Assembly: GCA_023091735.1 (NCBI GenBank)
Contig: JALKBU010000063.1
Span: 1-64,000 of the forward strand
Direction: 5' to 3'
Length of the DNA stretch: 64,000 bases
From: Trichomonas tenax
Taxonomy: Eukaryota; Parabasalia; Trichomonadida; Trichomonadidae
In this document: positions 59,605 to 64,000 of the stretch, in pieces
Layout of the letters: each line of letters begins with the position of its first letter
Position numbering within the stretch: position 1 is the first letter of the stretch
The notes under the pieces: model-generated
Databases searched by the model: none
What the model was told of the DNA's origin: nothing
What the model saw: only the letters and a program-made list of their open reading frames with translations
Position numbers and translations under genes: made by a program

Positions 59605-60321
59605 TTAGGCAAGAGCAACTGTGTCCTCGTCGATGTTATAAATCAAACCGTCCAAGTTGATACGTTCAATAGCATTGTGAATGGACTCAACAGGATACCT
59701 ATCTTTCAAATGCGATATAATTTCGCTAATTTGTGCATTACCAAGATTTCTGATAACGGCAACAACAGCATCATTGATTTCTTCAGCTGATGCGGCCTTA
59801 GATTCTGTCTGAGCTGCTTCGTGTTCAGCAACTTCTTCGCGATGTAATGTATAAACAGTATTTTGTGGGAAGCCTTTGTTGATGGCATAAAGGTGGGCAT
59901 GGATGACGTCCAAGTTATGGTAAGCTATGCGGTCATGGTCAGTAACTTTCTCGATAAATTGAGCTTCAATGAAAATCTCATTCTTATCCTTATCAAATTT
60001 GATTAAACCTGAAGCAGCGATGTATACATTTGTTTCGAATGGTTCTTTATCAGCTTCAGTGACTCTTAAATGGACTTCGATTGTTCCTGAGCCATCAGAA
60101 ACGAGATAAATGTCTCTGTCAATATTACTCCTATCCACTGACTGAACTACACCGATGATTCTAACAGAAACTGCTTTGACGCCATCGATATTAAACAAAT
60201 TGTTCTCTTGTGAAGCAGTTATAACTTGCTTGACAGAGACAGGAATGACACTGACGGATGTACGAATCACTTCATACTGTCTCTCCGACGAAGGAACATC
60301 TGGATCTGCTGTGATACTCAT
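59605..60321 (-). CDS. RPA2: Replication protein A 32-kDa subunit
   Basis: The protein has 238 residues. After a short Ser/Asp-rich N-terminus, the OB fold starts at about residue 22 (TSVSVIPVSVKQVITASQEN), includes VRIIGVVQSVDRSNIDRDIY with LVSDGSGTIEVHLRV, and ends near residue 150. A winged helix typical of RPA2 fills the C-terminus (VVAVIRNLGNAQISEIISHL with IERINLDGLIYNIDEDTVAL). RPA binds single-stranded DNA in replication and repair. The phosphorylated N-terminus of animal RPA2 is barely represented. The start is ATG 60321. Confidence 0.92.
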   Translation of the reverse strand: MSITADPDVPSSERQYEVIRTSVSVIPVSVKQVITASQENNLFNIDGVKAVSVRIIGVVQSVDRSNIDRDIYLVSDGSGTIEVHLRVTEADKEPFETNVYIAASGLIKFDKDKNEIFIEAQFIEKVTDHDRIAYHNLDVIHAHLYAINKGFPQNTVYTLHREEVAEHEAAQTESKAASAEEINDAVVAVIRNLGNAQISEIISHLKDRYPVESIHNAIERINLDGLIYNIDEDTVALA

Positions 60322-60792
60322 TTTTTAAAAAAAATGAAGTACGTTAAGAAGGGAAAAAATACCAAATTTCTGACTTATGACAAAATTTGTGACGAATGTC
60401 AAAAACATTATATATCCATTTAGAGAATTATTTGAACCTTCTAACTATTATCACTTTTTATAGTATACATTTTTACATCTATCGATAAAGCAAAATACAA
60501 TAACTATGAAAATTATATATCAAATTAAAATATCTTCATATAGACTTATAGGACTATCAAAATATTATCAAAAATCGTTATTGCACTTGATTTGTTACCA
60601 TAAAAACAATATATTAATGATATATTGATCAAATTTATTTTCAAATATGGTTTACGATTGATGTGATAATGTTATTTAAGGATCAAATGATTTCCTATGC
60701 TGTAGGCAATTATCTAATTTGTATTTAAAGTCTGGATTGTTTGAAAAAATCTACAATATAACATGTTAACTTTATATAAATTATAAATAACT
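60322..60792. other. Intergenic stretch
   Basis: AT-rich, about 470 bp. No supported feature. Confidence 0.5.
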
Positions 60793-62367
60793 CTATTCTT
60801 CGTCCATTTCTGCATCAAGGGACTTCTGCATGTCACTCCATGACTCTGTTGAGCGCTTCATGAGCTCGCGAAGGAACATTGTTGCGTATTCACCAGATCC
60901 GAGAGAGAAAGATATAACAGCAGAAAGATTCTTGTTTCCTGTATTTCTTGCAACACGCTGTAATTTCTTATTCTCAAGAAGCTCAGCATCATTGTTGATG
61001 AGAATTGCATCAGGATCGTCATGCCTAACGACAGAAAGCTCGATATCCTTTGCAAATGCGACAAAATTTCTTGAATCAGCAGTAATTCCATAATCCTTTG
61101 AAATTCTTTTGAGCATTTCTAGCGTGATGCTATCTTCCTTCATCATTGCTATGACTGTTGGATCCTCTGTTTCTCCGCTGCAAAGAGGAATCACGACATC
61201 TTCGATCTTTGACTTCTTTGTTGATGGCTTCGGTTTTCCTTTTGTTCCAACCAAATCTGTTTGCAATACTTTGAATCCTTTCCCAGCGCGTGCAGAAGCG
61301 CAGCGATTCCAAATATATGACTGATAAGCATGAACGTACATCATCCTCTGGCGGCGATCAACGGCTTTGAACATTTCAAACTTCGAGTTTGTGTGTCTTG
61401 CAGCATCAACAATCTTTCTTTTGGCAACAGCAGAATGTGGCAAAAGTTCGAGTGCTTTATCGAGATCAGCACGTGCAAATGCTAATTTGGCTTCATGCAT
61501 TCTTTGGTCTTCACCTTCAACAGGCTTCATAATAGCATCAACAGCTGCTTCAAAGCGTCCTTGGATCACAAGAATACCAATCTTGTGTGTTGCCGTTTCA
61601 CCAGTTCCAAATCTTTGCATGCCATAATAATTAATAAATCCGCTGCGCTTGATATCATCAACTTTTGCTTTAAGCTCCTTCTGACTGATATTAATTCCTC
61701 TGATAGCAATGGTGAAGCGGTTTCCACGCAGATCTCCAAGTCTTAGTTGAGATGTGACATTGCAATATTCACCACATTTCACGCCTTCCAAATTTTCAAG
61801 AGATCTCATGACTTTGTCCAATGGAATATCGCGGACAGTGACATATTGTGTTGTTGCTGCGCGCTTATCTTTGTTGCCTGCAATTCCGAGCTGTGACTGT
61901 TGGATATTGAGACGAGCGAGAATTTTTGCAATCGCTTCCTGCTGATTGACATTTTCCTTTAAAAGCGTGAATCTGACTATTTCCATTTGCGGACGACGCT
62001 TTTCTGCATGCTCAAGTGTTGCTTGACCACTGATACGCTTAATGTGAAGCTCTGGATGCTCCATCATGATTAATGCAATTTGTTGCTCTGATTCTTCCTT
62101 AAATGAGAATGATTTCTGAGTTGACTTTATCCAGCGGTCAAATCCTGCTGGATACTGTGGTTTTGGAAGCTTGCTGAAAGAATTCAAATATACAACTTTT
62201 CCATTTGTATCAATTTCGTGAACGTGGAAATCAGAATATTTATGCTTGATGATACCCACGAATCCAGTGCTTTTATTACAATACTGCGTGCATCCGACGT
62301 TTTCTTCTGTGATTTTCCTGTTCATTTGGCACTTTTTCCACCAAAAAATGTCTTTTTCATATCTCAT
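60793..62367 (-). CDS. PUS7: tRNA/mRNA pseudouridine synthase, TruD/Pus7 family
   Basis: The protein has 524 residues. The TruD-type catalytic motif LGIAGNKDKRAATTQYVTV contains the presumed catalytic Asp. NYYGMQRFGTGETATHKIG and RMMYVHAYQSYIWNRCAS with the C-terminal SFSLGSGEYATMFLREL are Pus7 hallmarks. It converts U to pseudouridine in tRNA and other RNAs, probably in the nucleus and cytoplasm. The start is ATG 62367, preceded by TCACATA; ATG 62325 (MNRKITEE) is an alternative. The insert of about 45 residues (LVGTKGKPKPSTKKSKIEDV) is basic and could be a localisation signal. Confidence 0.93.
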   Translation of the reverse strand: MRYEKDIFWWKKCQMNRKITEENVGCTQYCNKSTGFVGIIKHKYSDFHVHEIDTNGKVVYLNSFSKLPKPQYPAGFDRWIKSTQKSFSFKEESEQQIALIMMEHPELHIKRISGQATLEHAEKRRPQMEIVRFTLLKENVNQQEAIAKILARLNIQQSQLGIAGNKDKRAATTQYVTVRDIPLDKVMRSLENLEGVKCGEYCNVTSQLRLGDLRGNRFTIAIRGINISQKELKAKVDDIKRSGFINYYGMQRFGTGETATHKIGILVIQGRFEAAVDAIMKPVEGEDQRMHEAKLAFARADLDKALELLPHSAVAKRKIVDAARHTNSKFEMFKAVDRRQRMMYVHAYQSYIWNRCASARAGKGFKVLQTDLVGTKGKPKPSTKKSKIEDVVIPLCSGETEDPTVIAMMKEDSITLEMLKRISKDYGITADSRNFVAFAKDIELSVVRHDDPDAILINNDAELLENKKLQRVARNTGNKNLSAVISFSLGSGEYATMFLRELMKRSTESWSDMQKSLDAEMDEE

Positions 62368-62528
62368 TATGTGATAACAAATAAACTATTTTGCATATAG
62401 TATTGTTTTATTTTGATCTTCTACGTGATATCTATGAACTGTAAATCGTGATTATCAATGTTTTATAATTTAATTTGATCATTTATATAAATACGGATTT
62501 TTAATTCTTATTATAAATATAAAAAAAT

Positions 62529-64000
62529 TTACGCCTTCTTATCTGGCTCGCACTCGAGAGACTTGTTGAGAAGGTAGGCTTCATCGACAGGTTCTTCTGT
62601 AGCGAGATCAGCAACCATCTTTTCGAGTTCTGGATCGATTGTGAAGTTGCAGCCAGTACCCCAATCCTTCTTCAAGTATGATGCAGCAGCCCAATAAGCT
62701 CTGTGCATTGTGATGTTGAGAAGTTCGTAATCACCTTCGTTTCTGGATCTTGGGTTACCATCCTTAATGAATGTCATATCTGTCTGCCATGGACCCATGA
62801 AAGGAAGAACCTTGACTGGATCGGACTGTGCGATTGCAGTCTTGTAGTTCTTGAATTTACGAAGTGGAGAACAGTATGATGAAAGGGATGAGTGAAGTTC
62901 CTTGATTGTCTTGTTGTTCTGGCCTGGGACTTGGATCTTCTCAAGCTTCTCCCAAGCGGCTGTAAGTCTGTTAACTGGTGGAGCTGTAAGGGCAGCATCG
63001 ATGATGAAGAGGCCGTGGTAGTTGTTGATTTCCTTGCAATGGTACATGATAAGGACCCACTGTGCGATGATTGTTGCGCACTCATCTGGATTATCCTTAA
63101 CAAAGTTGACGATTGTGTACTGGATGTACTGTGAGATCTTGTTGAAGCGCTGTGAAAGTGTAACGACGTTTGGAGAGATCTGCATGGCGTTTGTCTTGTT
63201 GGACCAACCGCAAGCGACGAATTCCTTGTAGTTGATGGCGTTGAAGAGCTTGAGATCGACATACATGATGTGGCAAGCAACCTGTCTAGCGGCAGCATAG
63301 AATGGAATTGTGTTCTTAAGGCCCTCGCTCTTAACGCTGTCGAGATATTCGGCTTTGATCATGATCTTCTCGTTTGTAATCTGTGCAAGTGGTAGAGATG
63401 TGCGGAGTGGGTTAAGCTGGAGTTGAGATTCGATGTGCTTAACTGTCTCTTCTGAGCTGAAGAAGTCCTTGATTAAGGAAAGAAGTGTCTTCCACTGGTT
63501 GTTCTCATCTAAGAAGTCTTCTGGGAACATATCAACCCATTTATAAACGTAGTTGTTGATCTTAGCGGCAGCATCGAATGGCTGGATGATTGGGAGATCC
63601 TTCTGAACTGGAGCACCGTTCTGGCAAGCAAGGAAGATCTTGACGAAGATGTCGTTGACTTCCTGTGGTGTCTTTCTGGCGTTGTGCCATGAGAAGATGT
63701 GGAGGGCTGTGAAGTTTGGCTCGAGGTTCTCTGGAAGGAAGAGAAGCATTGTGAAGAAGAAGAGTGTTGCCCATTCGGCGACGACACGGTTTGGATCCTT
63801 GGAATACTGGACAGCTTCGACCTTGTAGTTGCGAAGTTCTGGGTTGTTGAAGGCTTCATCGATGTTTTCTTTGACTTCGACAATCATCTTCTTACGAAGT
63901 TCGTTGAAGAGTGTACGAAGTTCTGTGGAATGGTCTGTGCTGCCCTGAGAACCTGTGGTGATCATCTGGTTGATGTTGTTGAGCTGTGTGCACATGAGCT
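62529..64000 (-). CDS. RasGEF (CDC25) domain protein, 5' end cut by the window
   Basis: The frame is open to the right edge, so the true start lies beyond the window. At least 489 residues are visible. The RasGEF catalytic core is recognisable: HIMYVDLKLFNAINYKEFVA followed by CGWSN, then FNKISQYIQYTIVNFVKDNP, then IAQWVLIMYHCKEINNYHGL followed by FIIDAALTAPPVNRLTAAWE, matching the helical hairpin that opens the GTPase. A RasGEF_N-like helical part precedes it (LLSLIKDFFSSEETVKHIES). The C-terminus is acidic and Lys-rich (CEPDKKA). Codons are biased to C or G endings, similar to the ribosomal protein genes, hinting at high expression. The Ras partner is unknown. Confidence 0.88.
   Translation of the reverse strand, partial: LMCTQLNNINQMITTGSQGSTDHSTELRTLFNELRKKMIVEVKENIDEAFNNPELRNYKVEAVQYSKDPNRVVAEWATLFFFTMLLFLPENLEPNFTALHIFSWHNARKTPQEVNDIFVKIFLACQNGAPVQKDLPIIQPFDAAAKINNYVYKWVDMFPEDFLDENNQWKTLLSLIKDFFSSEETVKHIESQLQLNPLRTSLPLAQITNEKIMIKAEYLDSVKSEGLKNTIPFYAAARQVACHIMYVDLKLFNAINYKEFVACGWSNKTNAMQISPNVVTLSQRFNKISQYIQYTIVNFVKDNPDECATIIAQWVLIMYHCKEINNYHGLFIIDAALTAPPVNRLTAAWEKLEKIQVPGQNNKTIKELHSSLSSYCSPLRKFKNYKTAIAQSDPVKVLPFMGPWQTDMTFIKDGNPRSRNEGDYELLNITMHRAYWAAASYLKKDWGTGCNFTIDPELEKMVADLATEEPVDEAYLLNKSLECEPDKKA

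Noticed and set aside
1..64000. tRNA and rRNA genes
   Set aside because: I scanned the intergenic regions for B-box-like GTTCGA motifs and long GC-rich blocks and saw none that fit a cloverleaf or rRNA; a covariance search would be decisive.

Overview
The window looks like nuclear DNA of a parabasalid protist (Trichomonas/Tritrichomonas type). It is AT-rich, the genes appear intronless, and they lie close together on both strands. Stop codons often run into TAAA. Start codons often sit 5-25 nt after a TCA-type initiator. The gene content also fits: BspA-like leucine-rich repeats, a trichomonad-style ankyrin protein, CK1-type kinases, a Myb factor, GH47, RasGEF and many karyopherins. I do not assign a species. 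Several long reading frames begin at TTG or GTG; for those I moved the start to the first well-placed ATG.

Layout. 1-5 kb is accessory sequence. It holds the 5' part of an ankyrin gene invaded by a 37-bp satellite, one copy of a roughly 490-bp dispersed repeat, and a decayed BspA gene. 5-17 kb holds a small unknown gene, ribosomal protein eL21, Tudor-SN divergent from a VPS33-like gene, a Myb factor, a foldback MITE, two unknown genes and ribosomal protein uS9. 17-31 kb holds a helical-repeat protein, a large kinase with an altered HRD motif, a coiled-coil protein, an exportin-like karyopherin divergent from a GH47-like membrane protein, and an unknown gene. 31-38 kb holds AP-3 sigma, a repetitive acidic/basic protein with a frameshifted end, a small orphan and a CK1 kinase. 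37.3-41 kb is a gene desert with foldbacks followed by two broken genes. 41-50 kb holds a PP2A B''-type subunit, a CK1 kinase, an importin-beta family protein and a Sel1-repeat protein. 50-64 kb holds a frameshift-split gene, a ubiquitin-like protein, FIP1, a second dispersed-repeat copy, a LisH/FOP-like protein, a MORN protein, a Rab, a membrane protein with an RS-rich tail, the mRNA cap methyltransferase, RPA2, PUS7 and a RasGEF cut by the window edge.

The intact genes are mostly housekeeping: mRNA capping and polyadenylation (RNMT, FIP1), endolysosomal trafficking (VPS33, AP-3 sigma, Rab), nuclear transport (two large karyopherins), translation and replication. They are not organised as operons. 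The most distinctive features are the satellite nested between ankyrin repeats, a promoter motif of the form TTTACATGTCA that is clustered in one bidirectional promoter and also carried in the arms of a MITE, a 24-nt element shared by the two ribosomal protein genes, and a recurrent pattern of one-base indels that split otherwise sound genes.
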